From the NCBI GenBank assembly GCA_910585715.1, contig CAJUEX010000022.1, positions 1-47,578 of the forward strand: 47,578 bases of DNA. The letters run 5' to 3'. A program made the translations under genes and the position numbers. The notes under the pieces are model-generated. The model saw nothing but the letters and a program-made list of their open reading frames with translations. It was not told where the DNA came from and made no database searches. The DNA comes from an uncultured Lachnospiraceae bacterium. Its GTDB lineage: Bacteria > Bacillota > Clostridia > Lachnospirales > Lachnospiraceae. Below are positions 1 to 8,968 of the stretch, piece after piece; within the stretch, counting starts at the first letter, position 1, and each line of letters starts with the position of its first letter.

Positions 1-101
1 AAGAACCTCGCTAAGCGCTGGCGTTTTTATAAGGACTCCTTAAGAAATCATGTTCTGCCAAATCCCCATTCCCGCAGGAGAACTGCCGGCTAAACTGTTA
101 C
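1..101 (-). repeat. Long-palindrome repeat, copy A (cut by window start)
   Basis: This is the right-hand part of the palindrome family described at 20696-20911. Bases 1-34 match the conserved core of copy B (CCTCGCTAAGCGCTGGCG, then TTATAAGG). Bases 41-101 are the outer arm, ending in CTAAACTGTTAC, which resembles the tips of other copies (CTGAACTGTTGC). The arm sequence between is unlike the other arms. The partner arm should lie upstream, outside the window. Orientation matches copy B. Confidence 0.8.
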
Positions 102-267
102 GGCGGAAGCGGCTTCGAGCCGGACGGCTGCTTTCTGTATGCAAGTATAGCAAATTCATAAAAAAAGAGCAATAAGAAAAAATAACCGGTTAAGTAACTG
201 GTTATGTGCAACATAAACAAAAAGGCACAAGCATATTATGTCAATATGATGAAATGTAAAAAAGGGG
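102..267. other. Non-coding region upstream of the sugar operon
   Basis: No credible gene is seen. Bases 102-137 can form an imperfect GC-rich hairpin (AAGCGGC against GGCTGCTT). The rest is AT-rich and holds the first operator pair. A LacI-family repressor gene, expected for this kind of operon, is not in the window and may lie upstream. Confidence 0.6.
183..204. promoter_or_regulatory. Upstream operator pair O1/O2 (LacI-type boxes)
   Basis: Two tandem palindromic boxes, TAACCGGTTA (183-192) and TAACTGGTTA (195-204), have centres 12 bp apart. The CG-centred palindrome is typical of LacI/ScrR-family operators. The pair lies about 126 bp upstream of an equivalent pair at 308-330, which suggests repression by looping. 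This is inference from sequence only. Confidence 0.6.
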
Positions 268-296
268 TTGACTGGAATAAAGAAAAATGTTACCTT
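268..296 (+). promoter_or_regulatory. Promoter of the sucrose-type operon
   Basis: TTGACT (268-273), a 17-base spacer and TACCTT (291-296) form a sigma-A-like promoter. The predicted start near 303 lies just before the palindrome at 308-319, so a bound repressor would block initiation or escape. Confidence 0.55.
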
Positions 297-307
297 ATAG
301 ATACAAA

Positions 308-331
308 GTAACCGGTTACTTTACCGGTTAC
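308..331. promoter_or_regulatory. Downstream operator pair O3/O4
   Basis: The perfect 12-base palindrome GTAACCGGTTAC (308-319) is followed by TTACCGGTTAC (321-331). Their ACCGGT cores are centred 12 bp apart. Spacing from O1 to O3 and from O2 to O4 is 126 bp in both cases, close to twelve helical turns. O3 also partly fits a CcpA cre site (GTAANCGNTTAC), so catabolite control is an alternative reading. Confidence 0.65.
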
Positions 332-373
332 GCAACAGGCGGAAACAGAGTAAGTGGAAAAAAGGAGGCAGCC

Positions 374-1693
374 ATGAAAAGAATATTTGCAGGGGCAGGC
401 GTATTGCTGCTTGCAATATGCAGCCTGACAGGATGTGGAAGAAAGGAACCGGCTCCCGGCGACATTGCAGGATATGACCAGGGAGAAGAGTACTTGTCCA
501 TATGGGTACATACCATAGAGGACACGGATGAAGGAGAGGCATATAAGGAAGCAGTGAAGAGATTCAATGAAGAATATGATGGAAGGTATTTTGCAGATAT
601 TGAATTTATTCCAAGAAATGACAGCGGCGGCGGATATTCGGATAAAATCAATGCATCCGTTATGTCAGGTGATCTGCCGGATGTGCTTACGGTGGATGGA
701 CCAAACATTGCGGCTTATGCAGCCAATCATATTATCCAGCCGCTGGCAGAGTTGACGAATGAGGAAAGAAATGTTTATCTGGAATCTATTTTAGAGCAGG
801 GCACATATGATGATAAGCTTTATGCATTGGGCGCCATGGAATCCAGCGTAGGACTTTATTACAACAAGGATATTCTCAGAGAAGCAGGAATTGAAGTTCC
901 GGACCAGGAGCACCCGTGGACATGGACGGAATTTTCAGAAATACTGAATCAGTTAAAGCCCGTTATGAAAGAAAAAAACGGGTATCCGCTGGATATGACT
1001 TTTCCGGTGGGAGAGGCTACCATTTATTACTACGCTCCCTTTATTTGGGCAAACGGAGGAGATTTGGTAGATGATGAGGGGCTTTTGGCAGAAGGCTATT
1101 TCAATTCAGAGCAAAATGCGGAAACTATTCAGTATTTTGCGTCACTTGTAGAAAAGGAATATATGTCGGCAACCCCTATAGATAAGCTTTTTGAAAGCGG
1201 CAGGGCAGCATTTAAGTTTGACGGGGCATGGGAGGTAAATACCATTTATGGAAGCTATCCGGACATTGAGTTAGGAGTTGCACCTTATATTGTAGGCGAT
1301 GGCTGGAACAAAGAAAGATATACCCCCACAGGCTCATGGGCATATGCAGCTTCTGCGAAAACGAAAAATCTGGAAGGAGCCACAGAGCTTGTAAAGTGGA
1401 TGAGCGGTGTGGACAGCGGGCTGCTCCTGTTTGAAAAAACAAACAGTCTTCCTTCTACTTACGGTGCTTTTGAGCAGATAAAATTATTTGAAGAAGATGA
1501 AAACTATAAGGCCTTATACTACCAGTTAAGCACATACGGACATCCAAGGCCGAAAACACCTGTATATCCGCAGGTTAGCACATCCTTCCAGCAGGTGCTT
1601 GAAAACGTGGCGCTTGGAGGAATGGATGCCAAGACAGAACTGGATAAATCTGTAGAAAGGATTAACGCAAAACTGGAGCGTTATAGGAGATGA
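374..1693 (+). CDS. Sugar ABC transporter substrate-binding lipoprotein
   Basis: Family 1 extracellular solute-binding protein of 439 residues, anchored outside the membrane, delivering sugar to the two permeases that follow. Residues 1-21 form a lipoprotein signal: a Lys/Arg start, a hydrophobic stretch and the lipobox LTGC with Cys21 as the lipidated residue. The body has the usual binding-protein pattern, including GDLPDVLTVDG and a C-terminal MSGVDSGLLLFEKTNSLPS region. I chose ATG 374 because AAAGGAGG sits 5 bases upstream and it begins the signal peptide; the 29 codons upstream would spoil it and cover the operators. The GH32 enzyme and fructokinase downstream suggest sucrose or short fructans as substrate (inference). 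Confidence 0.92.
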   Translation: MKRIFAGAGVLLLAICSLTGCGRKEPAPGDIAGYDQGEEYLSIWVHTIEDTDEGEAYKEAVKRFNEEYDGRYFADIEFIPRNDSGGGYSDKINASVMSGDLPDVLTVDGPNIAAYAANHIIQPLAELTNEERNVYLESILEQGTYDDKLYALGAMESSVGLYYNKDILREAGIEVPDQEHPWTWTEFSEILNQLKPVMKEKNGYPLDMTFPVGEATIYYYAPFIWANGGDLVDDEGLLAEGYFNSEQNAETIQYFASLVEKEYMSATPIDKLFESGRAAFKFDGAWEVNTIYGSYPDIELGVAPYIVGDGWNKERYTPTGSWAYAASAKTKNLEGATELVKWMSGVDSGLLLFEKTNSLPSTYGAFEQIKLFEEDENYKALYYQLSTYGHPRPKTPVYPQVSTSFQQVLENVALGGMDAKTELDKSVERINAKLERYRR

Positions 1694-1695
1694 GT

Positions 1696-2601
1696 ATGAA
1701 AAGAAAAAAATCAAATTCCCTGTTGGGCATGGCATTTTTTGGTCCGGCGCTTGTGCTGCTGACAGTATTTTTGTTCATTCCCATGATTCTCACACTGGTG
1801 TTCAGCTTTACAGACTTCTTTGCATTAAACCCGGGCCTGACACATTTTGTAGGTTTTGAAAATTATATCAACATTTTTCAGGATGAATTATTTTTACAAT
1901 CCTTTTTCAATACAGTAAAATTTGTCCTGATTATTGTGCCCTGTCAAAGCCTTGGAGCTTTAGGGCTGGCGTTGCTTATCAACCGGGTAACCATCTGTAA
2001 GAAATATTTTAAAGTTGCCTTTTTCGTTCCCGTTGTCATGTCCCTTGCGGTAGTGTCCACATTATGGATGCAGATATACAGTCCGGAGGGAATATTGAAC
2101 ACCCTGTTAGGCAATCTGGGAATAGCCGCCCAGCCCTTTATACACAGCGCAAAGCAGGCGTTGCCTTCCATTGCTCTTATGAGCGTGTGGCAGGGAGTGG
2201 GCTATCAGATGATTATTTTCTTAGGAGGCCTTCAGGCAATTAACCCGGCGCTTTATGAGGCTGCTGAAATGGACCATGCAAGCGGCTGGCAGAAGTTTAA
2301 GGATATTACCCTTCCGGAGCTGAAGCCCTTATGTGTATTCGTATTCATAACCGTTACCATCGGCGCTTTCCGGATGATCGTGCAGCCCATGGTAATGACA
2401 GGAGGCGGACCATCCCATTCCACCTATACAATGGTGTATAACATCTATGAGACAGGAACGGTGAACTGGGAAATCGGCATAGCTTCCACCATGGCAATCG
2501 TATTTGCAATTTTTGTGATGATACTCACTGTAATTCAGTCCATATTAACAAGGGATAAGGAGGAGAAAAAGCATGTTAACAAAAAGACAAAAAACCTTTA
2601 A
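1696..2601 (+). CDS. Sugar ABC transporter permease (MalF-like)
   Basis: Inner-membrane subunit of a carbohydrate importer, 301 residues with about six membrane segments. The first segment (about residues 12-36) follows a basic start. The EAA loop that contacts the ATPase is visible as EAAEMDHASGWQKFKDITLP. An earlier ATG at 1690 overlaps the stop of the binding-protein gene, but GGAG at 1686-1689 is 6 bases from ATG 1696, so 1696 is the better start. It pairs with the permease at 2573 and the ATPase at 3435. Confidence 0.92.
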   Translation: MKRKKSNSLLGMAFFGPALVLLTVFLFIPMILTLVFSFTDFFALNPGLTHFVGFENYINIFQDELFLQSFFNTVKFVLIIVPCQSLGALGLALLINRVTICKKYFKVAFFVPVVMSLAVVSTLWMQIYSPEGILNTLLGNLGIAAQPFIHSAKQALPSIALMSVWQGVGYQMIIFLGGLQAINPALYEAAEMDHASGWQKFKDITLPELKPLCVFVFITVTIGAFRMIVQPMVMTGGGPSHSTYTMVYNIYETGTVNWEIGIASTMAIVFAIFVMILTVIQSILTRDKEEKKHVNKKTKNL

Positions 2602-3424
2602 TTATATATTGGCTGCAGTCCTTCTGGTACTGTCCCTGTTCTTTCTGTTTCCGGTTATCTGGATGCTTGCAAACTCCTTTAAAGGGGATGCGGCAATTAC
2701 GGCAGATATGAATACGGTATCGGCATTTATCCCGCCGGCGCTAAACGGCAGCTTTTTTGAAAACTATGTTTCCATACTGACAAATACCAGTTTCCTGCGA
2801 TATATGGCTAATACACTGTTCTATGCGGCAGTCCTGATTGTTCTTGGCATTGTGGTAAATGGTCTTGCGGGATATGCCCTTGCAAAGATAAAATTTCCCT
2901 TTAGAGAGCGATGGGTGCTGGTAATCCTGCTGCTGCAAATCGTGCCAATGGAGACGATTATTACCATTCATTTTCTTATGATAGCAAAAATGGGTCTTTT
3001 GAATACAATAGTGGGCTATATACTTCCCATGATAGTCAATCCCTTTAATATCTTTTTATTCCGTCAGGTGTTCTTAAGCCTGCCGGATGATGTATACGAA
3101 GCGGCCCAGCTTGATTTCTGCAGTCCCATTAAGTATTTCTTTACCATGGTGCTGCCCATGTCAAAGACAGTGGTTGCAACGGTCAGCGTGTTTACCTTCT
3201 TAGGGGTGTGGAATGATTATCTCTGGCCCTCTCTGGTATTTACGTCCAGCGACCTGCTGACAGCGCAGATAGGACTAAATTCCATTACAGCCAATGAAAA
3301 TACTACCATGGGGCAGACTCTGGCAGTAATTACTTTAGTAACAATTCCGGTTATTATTATATATTCCCTGTTTTCCAAACAGATTGTAGAAGGCGTAACA
3401 TCAACAGGTTCAAAGGAAGGTTAA
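2573..3424 (+). CDS. Sugar ABC transporter permease (MalG-like)
   Basis: Second permease, 283 residues, about six membrane segments. It begins with KRQKTFNYILAAVLLVLSLF, a short basic stretch then a hydrophobic segment. The EAA loop reads EAAQLDFCSPIKYFFTMVLP. The start lies inside the end of the previous gene (29-base overlap), with GGAGG about 10 bases upstream, so the two permeases are probably translationally coupled. Confidence 0.92.
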   Translation: MLTKRQKTFNYILAAVLLVLSLFFLFPVIWMLANSFKGDAAITADMNTVSAFIPPALNGSFFENYVSILTNTSFLRYMANTLFYAAVLIVLGIVVNGLAGYALAKIKFPFRERWVLVILLLQIVPMETIITIHFLMIAKMGLLNTIVGYILPMIVNPFNIFLFRQVFLSLPDDVYEAAQLDFCSPIKYFFTMVLPMSKTVVATVSVFTFLGVWNDYLWPSLVFTSSDLLTAQIGLNSITANENTTMGQTLAVITLVTIPVIIIYSLFSKQIVEGVTSTGSKEG

Positions 3425-3434
3425 GGTGAAAAGT

Positions 3435-4544
3435 ATGAGCTTTATAGAATTTAAAAATATATGTAAAAAATACGAAAAGGCAGACAAAAATTCAGTTACG
3501 GATTTTACACTGTCCATAGAAGAAAAGGAGTTCATTGCATTTGTAGGCCCTTCCGGCTGCGGAAAGTCCACTACGCTTCGGATGGTAGCAGGCTTTGAAG
3601 AAATTACCTCCGGAGAATTATGGATTGGCGGCAGACAGATGAATCAGGTTGCTCCAAGAGACAGGGGCATTGCCATGGTATTCCAGAATTATGCCCTGTA
3701 TCCTCATATGACAGTGGAGAAGAACATCGGGTATGGATTAAAAAATATGAAGGTGCCTGCAGAAGAAATTAAAAAGAAAGTGGACTGGGCAATTGATATT
3801 CTTGGATTAGAGGAATACCGTTACCGCAAGCCAAAGAATCTGTCCGGCGGGCAAAGGCAGAGAGTGGCACTAGGCCGTGCCATTGTTAAGAACCAGAAAG
3901 TGTTTCTGATGGATGAGCCCCTTTCCAATCTGGATGCAAAGCTGCGGGTCAGCATGCGCAACGAAATAAGCAAGCTGCACCGGGAGTTAGGGAGCACTAC
4001 TATTTACGTTACCCATGACCAGGTAGAAGCAATGACAATGGCGGACAGAATTGTTATTATGAAGGATGGAGTGATTCAACAGGTCGGAAAGCCAATGGAG
4101 CTTTACGAGCATCCCGTCAACAAATTTGTGGCAGGCTTTATCGGCTCGCCCCAGATGAATTTTTATGATGTATTCATAGAAGAAAACAAGATGAAATTTA
4201 AAGACGGAAGTCAGATTATGCTGCCGGATGTGGTAGCAGAAAAACTGAAAGGCAGACAAGGCGAACTGATTATGGGAATCAGGGGAGAAGATATTAAGCT
4301 GGATGGGCAGAATCTGGATTTGTATGCTTCGGAAAAACAACAGGCAGTCATAGAAAATACAGAGGTTATGGGAAATGAAAACAATCTCTATTTTACCTTT
4401 GGAGGAAGCCAGACGGTTGCAAGGGTCTCCAAGTATGAAATAAGCCAGATAGGAGATACCATTGATTTCGTACTTTCACCATTGAAAATGCACTTCTTTG
4501 ACAAAAATACGGAAGAGAGCATTCTGGAAAAGCAGAATAATTAG
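3435..4544 (+). CDS. msmK: Sugar ABC transporter ATP-binding protein (MsmK/UgpC type)
   Basis: Cytoplasmic ATPase of the importer, 369 residues from ATG 3435. It shows Walker A GPSGCGKST, signature LSGGQRQR, Walker B VFLMDEPLSNLD and the switch His in YVTHDQ, followed by a C-terminal TOBE/MOI-like regulatory region from about residue 235. A GTG at 3426 is also possible (GGAAGG upstream). I prefer 3435 because AAGGTGA is a good ribosome site 6 bases away and MSFIEFKNICKKYE is a typical family beginning. MsmK-type ATPases can serve several sugar importers. Having its own copy suggests a self-sufficient operon. Confidence 0.92.
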   Translation: MSFIEFKNICKKYEKADKNSVTDFTLSIEEKEFIAFVGPSGCGKSTTLRMVAGFEEITSGELWIGGRQMNQVAPRDRGIAMVFQNYALYPHMTVEKNIGYGLKNMKVPAEEIKKKVDWAIDILGLEEYRYRKPKNLSGGQRQRVALGRAIVKNQKVFLMDEPLSNLDAKLRVSMRNEISKLHRELGSTTIYVTHDQVEAMTMADRIVIMKDGVIQQVGKPMELYEHPVNKFVAGFIGSPQMNFYDVFIEENKMKFKDGSQIMLPDVVAEKLKGRQGELIMGIRGEDIKLDGQNLDLYASEKQQAVIENTEVMGNENNLYFTFGGSQTVARVSKYEISQIGDTIDFVLSPLKMHFFDKNTEESILEKQNN

Positions 4545-4593
4545 CTGTTGCCAACTTAAAATCAGGTACAGAATAACAGACAGGAGCATTCAT

Positions 4594-5940
4594 ATGAAAC
4601 AGAAATTACATTTAAAAGCGCCGGGCAACTGGATTAACGACCCCAATGGATTTATCTATTATAAAGGAATTTACCATTTATTTTATCAGCATTTCCCATA
4701 TGGTCCCCAATGGGGCACCATGCACTGGGGTCATGCAGTCAGTAAGGATCTGGTACACTGGGAGCACAAGGGAATTGCCCTTTTCCCTACCATATATGAA
4801 GACCGGAACGGATGCTTTTCCGGAAGCGCCGTAGAAAAAGACGGGAAAATGCACCTTTTCTACACAGGAGTCCACTATCTGGAGACGAATCCGGAAAATA
4901 TCCACTTGTGCAGCAACGAGCAGTTTGAATCCGCACAGCTTCACATTTCTTCGGAGGACGGGTTTCGATTTGATAACTTTCAGGGGAAACAGGTGGTAAT
5001 CCCTGTCATTACAGATAACAAAACAGGCGACAGGACCCACACGAGAGACCCCAAGGTATGGCATGGAAAGAATGGCTGGTACATGGTAATCGGAAGCACT
5101 GTAAAGGAGAAAACAGGAAGGCTTTTGTTTTACAGAAGTGAAGACCTTTCAAAATGGACATATGTGAATCAGGTATCCAAAGAAAAGGATTTTGGATGGA
5201 TGTGGGAATGTCCGGATTATTTTGAAACAGAAAAGGGCAAGATACTGATATTTTCTCCCATGGGGTTAATGAAGGATGGAAAGCTTCATGAAAACCAGGC
5301 AGTATGCTGTCCGGTGGATTTTGATGAAGAAACATGCACCATGAAAATACCCGATACCTATCAGTTTCTGGATTATGGCCTGGACCTTTATGCCCCCCAG
5401 AGCACGGTGGATGAAAACGGACAAAGAATTATCACGGCATGGCTGCGTATGCCGGAGCCGGTGGATGGCAAATGGAACGGCATGTTCTGTATGCCAAGAG
5501 TAGTAGAGGTAAAAAGCGGGCACATTTATTTCAGACTTCATCCCAATTTGAAAAAAGCATACCATAAAAAAATAACCTCCCCTGAACAGGCAGATGAAGC
5601 AGGCTACAGCATTCATCTTGATTTAAAGGAAGGAAAGTCCATTTGTGCAGGAGGTTATCGGATTTCAAGAAAAAACGGAAAAATATGCACCGACAGGTCA
5701 AAAGTATTTCCGGAATCAGAACAATACCGTATGGAATTTGAAACACCGGAAATAAAAGAAGGTTTCCATCTTGACATTTACGTTGACAGGAATATGATTG
5801 AAATATATGTAAACGACGGCGAATATGTAATAAGCAATGTTGTATACGGGCTGAACAGGGAAATCCTGACAGATTCCGAAACAGAATATTCCCTGTTTAC
5901 AATTGACGGTTACTATTCACGGCCTGGGAGCCGCTCATAG
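4594..5940 (+). CDS. GH32 beta-fructosidase (sucrose/sucrose-6-P hydrolase type)
   Basis: Cytoplasmic glycoside hydrolase family 32 enzyme, 448 residues, without signal peptide. All three hallmark motifs are present: WINDPNG with nucleophile Asp16, RDP with the transition-state Asp152, and WECPD with acid/base Glu205. The five-bladed propeller is followed by a C-terminal beta-sandwich (about 310 onward). ATG 4594 is chosen over a longer frame from 4498 because AGGAG lies 7 bases upstream and the family begins near this point. The substrate enters by ABC transport and not by PTS, so unphosphorylated sucrose or fructo-oligosaccharide is more likely than sucrose-6-phosphate. It would release fructose for the kinase downstream. 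Confidence 0.92.
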   Translation: MKQKLHLKAPGNWINDPNGFIYYKGIYHLFYQHFPYGPQWGTMHWGHAVSKDLVHWEHKGIALFPTIYEDRNGCFSGSAVEKDGKMHLFYTGVHYLETNPENIHLCSNEQFESAQLHISSEDGFRFDNFQGKQVVIPVITDNKTGDRTHTRDPKVWHGKNGWYMVIGSTVKEKTGRLLFYRSEDLSKWTYVNQVSKEKDFGWMWECPDYFETEKGKILIFSPMGLMKDGKLHENQAVCCPVDFDEETCTMKIPDTYQFLDYGLDLYAPQSTVDENGQRIITAWLRMPEPVDGKWNGMFCMPRVVEVKSGHIYFRLHPNLKKAYHKKITSPEQADEAGYSIHLDLKEGKSICAGGYRISRKNGKICTDRSKVFPESEQYRMEFETPEIKEGFHLDIYVDRNMIEIYVNDGEYVISNVVYGLNREILTDSETEYSLFTIDGYYSRPGSRS

Positions 5941-5978
5941 CAACGAGAGTCTGATTAACAGACAGGAAGGAGCATACA

Positions 5979-6947
5979 GTGAAGAAATTTGACGTAGTGG
6001 CATTGGGAGAATTACTGATAGATTTTACTGAAAGCGGAATCAGCGGACAGGGAAACCCCTTACTGGAGGCAAATCCGGGAGGGGCGCCCTGCAACGTGCT
6101 TGCCATGCTGAACCGGCTGGGAAAGAAAACAGCCTTTATCGGCAAGGTGGGTGAGGATATGTTTGGCAGACAGCTTAAAGAAGCGGTAAAAGAAAGCGGA
6201 ACCGATGTAACCAATCTGATAATGGATAAGGAAGTACCAACCACCCTTGCATTTGTACACACACTGCAAAACGGCGACAGGGATTTCAGCTTTTACAGAA
6301 ACCCGGGAGCGGACATGATGCTAAGAAAGGAAGAAGTATCAGAGGACATTATAAAAGCCGGAAAAATATTTCATTTCGGCACCCTGTCCTCCACCCACCA
6401 GGCCGTCCGGCAGGCCACAAGATATGCCATAGAAACCGCAAAAAAGAATGGCCTGCTGTTGTCCTTTGACCCAAACCTCAGAGAGCCTCTCTGGGACACC
6501 TTAGACCATGCAAAAACAGAAATCCAATATGGACTTTCAAAGTGCGACATCCTGAAGATTTCCGATAACGAACTGGAATTTATGACCGACACCAAAGACT
6601 ATGAAGAGGGCATAAACATACTCCGCCGTCAATATGACATCCCGCTGATTTTCCTCACACTTGGAAAAGCGGGTAGCCGCGCATACTACAAAGAACTGTC
6701 CGTGCAGGAAAAACCCTTCCTTCAGGAAAACACCATAGAAACCACCGGCGCAGGCGACACATTTACCGGCTGCGCACTGGCACATATACTGGAATGGGGC
6801 CTTGACGGACTGACCCAAAACAGACTGCAGGAGCTTCTTCAATTTGCCAATGCAGGAGCCTCCATCATCACCACCAGAAAAGGCGCCCTCAAAGTAATGC
6901 CGGAAAAAGCGGAAATAGAGTCATTCATTAACAGCAGAAAGCAGTAA
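5979..6947 (+). CDS. scrK: Fructokinase (PfkB family)
   Basis: Ribokinase/PfkB-family sugar kinase, 322 residues, probably phosphorylating fructose released by the GH32 enzyme. Both signatures are visible: the N-terminal region with NPGGAPCNV (PfkB signature 1) and the C-terminal TTGAGDTFTG with catalytic Asp in GAGD and the anion hole. The start is GTG at 5979, with AGGAAGGAG 6-7 bases upstream; no better ATG lies nearby. It is the last gene of the operon, 38 bases after the hydrolase. The 3' half is richer in C than neighbouring genes, but I see no break. Confidence 0.92.
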   Translation: MKKFDVVALGELLIDFTESGISGQGNPLLEANPGGAPCNVLAMLNRLGKKTAFIGKVGEDMFGRQLKEAVKESGTDVTNLIMDKEVPTTLAFVHTLQNGDRDFSFYRNPGADMMLRKEEVSEDIIKAGKIFHFGTLSSTHQAVRQATRYAIETAKKNGLLLSFDPNLREPLWDTLDHAKTEIQYGLSKCDILKISDNELEFMTDTKDYEEGINILRRQYDIPLIFLTLGKAGSRAYYKELSVQEKPFLQENTIETTGAGDTFTGCALAHILEWGLDGLTQNRLQELLQFANAGASIITTRKGALKVMPEKAEIESFINSRKQ

Positions 6948-6971
6948 TGGTTAGCAATAACTAGTAAAAAC

Positions 6972-7000
6972 TGTTCATATCCGAAAATTTATGATAAAAT
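6972..7000 (+). promoter_or_regulatory. Promoter of trpB2
   Basis: An extended -10 box, TGATAAAAT (TAAAAT at 6995-7000), with weak -35 TGTTCA 17 bases upstream. No T-box or trp attenuator features are visible in the 73-base leader. Confidence 0.45.
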
Positions 7001-7072
7001 ACCCATTGAATCATTTCGCAAAGAAAAAACATGATTGTTATACAAGAAATGCAAAGGAAGCGAGGAAAGAAA

Positions 7073-8446
7073 ATGGAACAAAAAATCCCTTATAAAATTT
7101 ATCTGGAAGAACAGGAAATGCCAAAGCAATGGTACAACGTGCGCGCAGACATGAAAAAGAAGCCCGCCCCAATTTTAAATCCCGGCACCTTACAGCCCGT
7201 TACGGTGGAGGAGCTTTCCGGCATCTTCTGCAAAGAGCTTGCAAAGCAGGAACTGGATGACACCACACCTTATTTCGATATCCCCCAGGAAATCCGGAAT
7301 TTTTATAAAATGTACCGCCCGTCGCCTCTTGTAAGGGCATATTGTCTGGAGAAAAAGCTGGGAACCCCGGCGCATATTTACTACAAATTTGAAGGCAATA
7401 ATACATCAGGAAGCCATAAATTAAATTCCGCCATTGCCCAGGCTTACTATGCAAAACAGCAGGGACTGAAGGGCGTAACTACGGAAACCGGCGCAGGCCA
7501 GTGGGGAACCGCCCTTTCCATGGCGTGCTCCTACTTTGATCTGGATTGTCAGGTATACATGGTAAAATGCTCTTATGAGCAAAAGCCTTTCCGCAGGGAG
7601 GTTATGCGTACCTATGGCGCAAAGGTAACCCCGTCCCCTTCCATGGATACCAATGTGGGACGTAAAATCAACGAAGAATTTCCGGGAACAACAGGAAGCC
7701 TTGGCTGTGCCATTTCCGAAGCCGTGGAAGCGGCTACAGGACAGGAAGGTTACCGTTATGTACTGGGCTCTGTGCTTGCCCAGGTATTGCTGCACCAGTC
7801 CATTATCGGCCTGGAAACACAGGCGGCATTAAAGAAATACAACATTAAGGCAGATACCATTATCGGCTGTGCCGGAGGCGGCTCCAATCTGGGAGGACTG
7901 ATTTCTCCCTTTGCAGGGGAGATTTTAAGAGGAGAGGCGGATTACAAGATAATTGCAGTAGAGCCTGCATCCTGTCCAAGCCTTACAAGAGGAGTTTATG
8001 CATATGATTTCTGCGATACAGGAAAGGTTTGCCCTCTTGCAAAAATGTATACTCTTGGCAGCGGCTTTATTCCCTCTGCAAACCATGCGGGAGGACTTCG
8101 CTACCACGGCATGAGCTCCATCGTTTCCGAGCTGTACGATCAGGGTCTGCTTGAGGCAAGAAGCGTAGAGCAGACAGAAGTATTCAAAGCGGCAGAGACC
8201 TTTGCCAGAGTGGAAGGCATCCTTCCGGCTCCGGAAAGCAGCCATGCTATTAAAGCGGCAATTGATGAAGCAATGAAATGCAAGGAAACCGGCGAAGAAA
8301 AGAATATCGTATTCGGTCTGACCGGTACGGGATATTTTGATATGGTTGCTTACCAAAAATACAATGACGGGGAAATGCAGGATTATATTCCTACGGATGA
8401 AGATTTGAAAAAAGCTGTCAGCTTGCTTCCTAAGGTAGAGGTATAG
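7073..8446 (+). CDS. trpB: TrpB2-type tryptophan synthase beta chain-like protein
   Basis: PLP-dependent enzyme of 457 residues joining indole and serine to make tryptophan. The length and beginning (KIYLEEQEMPKQWYNVRADM) fit the long TrpB2 class and not the TrpA-partnered TrpB1. The PLP lysine is in NTSGSHKLNSA, and the phosphate-binding loop is GCAGGGSNLGG. ATG 7073 is chosen over 7031 because CGAGGAAAG lies just upstream and the family starts at this methionine. No trpA or other trp gene is nearby, so it probably works alone, scavenging indole in the gut or acting on a related substrate. Confidence 0.88.
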   Translation: MEQKIPYKIYLEEQEMPKQWYNVRADMKKKPAPILNPGTLQPVTVEELSGIFCKELAKQELDDTTPYFDIPQEIRNFYKMYRPSPLVRAYCLEKKLGTPAHIYYKFEGNNTSGSHKLNSAIAQAYYAKQQGLKGVTTETGAGQWGTALSMACSYFDLDCQVYMVKCSYEQKPFRREVMRTYGAKVTPSPSMDTNVGRKINEEFPGTTGSLGCAISEAVEAATGQEGYRYVLGSVLAQVLLHQSIIGLETQAALKKYNIKADTIIGCAGGGSNLGGLISPFAGEILRGEADYKIIAVEPASCPSLTRGVYAYDFCDTGKVCPLAKMYTLGSGFIPSANHAGGLRYHGMSSIVSELYDQGLLEARSVEQTEVFKAAETFARVEGILPAPESSHAIKAAIDEAMKCKETGEEKNIVFGLTGTGYFDMVAYQKYNDGEMQDYIPTDEDLKKAVSLLPKVEV

Positions 8447-8496
8447 CTGGAAAGCTTTTCTAATCCGGCTGTCAATCTGGGAAGGAGTACGAAGGA

Positions 8497-8913
8497 ATGA
8501 AAAAGTATTTAAATATTTCCCTGATTTATGCTGTGCTTGCCATGGCAGGCGGCGTATTTTACAGGGAGTTTACGAAATGGAACGGATTTGAAGGAGTTAC
8601 TGTTTTGGGAAAGGTGCATACGCACCTTTTCCTGATGGGAATGATGGTATTTTGTATAGTAGCATTATTTGCGGCCCAAAAGAATTTGAATGAAATCAAG
8701 TCCTTTCAGGCATCTATGTGGCTCTACAACATAGGTGTTTTGCTGACTGTTATCATGATGGTAGTGCGGGGGATTGCTCAGGTACTTGGAATTGCCCTTT
8801 CAAAGGGTCTTTCTGCTTCCATATCCGGAATGGCAGGAATCGGGCATATCCTTACGGCTATTGGAATTATTCTGTTGATTCTTTCCTTTAAGAAAATAGC
8901 AGGGGAAAAATAA
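8497..8913 (+). CDS. DUF2871-family membrane protein
   Basis: Small integral membrane protein, 138 residues, with four predicted membrane segments (about 5-22, 43-62, 74-96, 108-132). The KVHTHLFLMGMM segment with two histidines and the RGIAQVLG stretch fit DUF2871, whose function I do not know. GAAGGAG lies upstream of ATG 8497. It follows trpB2 by 50 bases with no clear terminator between, so the two may be cotranscribed. A strong terminator follows. Confidence 0.8.
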   Translation: MKKYLNISLIYAVLAMAGGVFYREFTKWNGFEGVTVLGKVHTHLFLMGMMVFCIVALFAAQKNLNEIKSFQASMWLYNIGVLLTVIMMVVRGIAQVLGIALSKGLSASISGMAGIGHILTAIGIILLILSFKKIAGEK

Positions 8914-8930
8914 TTTTTTGAGTCAAAGAA

Positions 8931-8968
8931 AGCACCAAATGATTTTGGCATTATTTGGTGCTTGTTTT
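8931..8968 (+). terminator. Intrinsic terminator after the DUF2871 gene
   Basis: The 10-bp perfect stem AGCACCAAAT / ATTTGGTGCT (8931-8940, 8953-8962) is followed by TGTTTT. The truncated toxin frame on the other strand ends inside it. Confidence 0.8.

Noticed and set aside
6948..7072. T-box or trp leader before trpB2
   Set aside because: No T-box sequence, no Trp-rich leader peptide and no terminator hairpin seen in this short leader.
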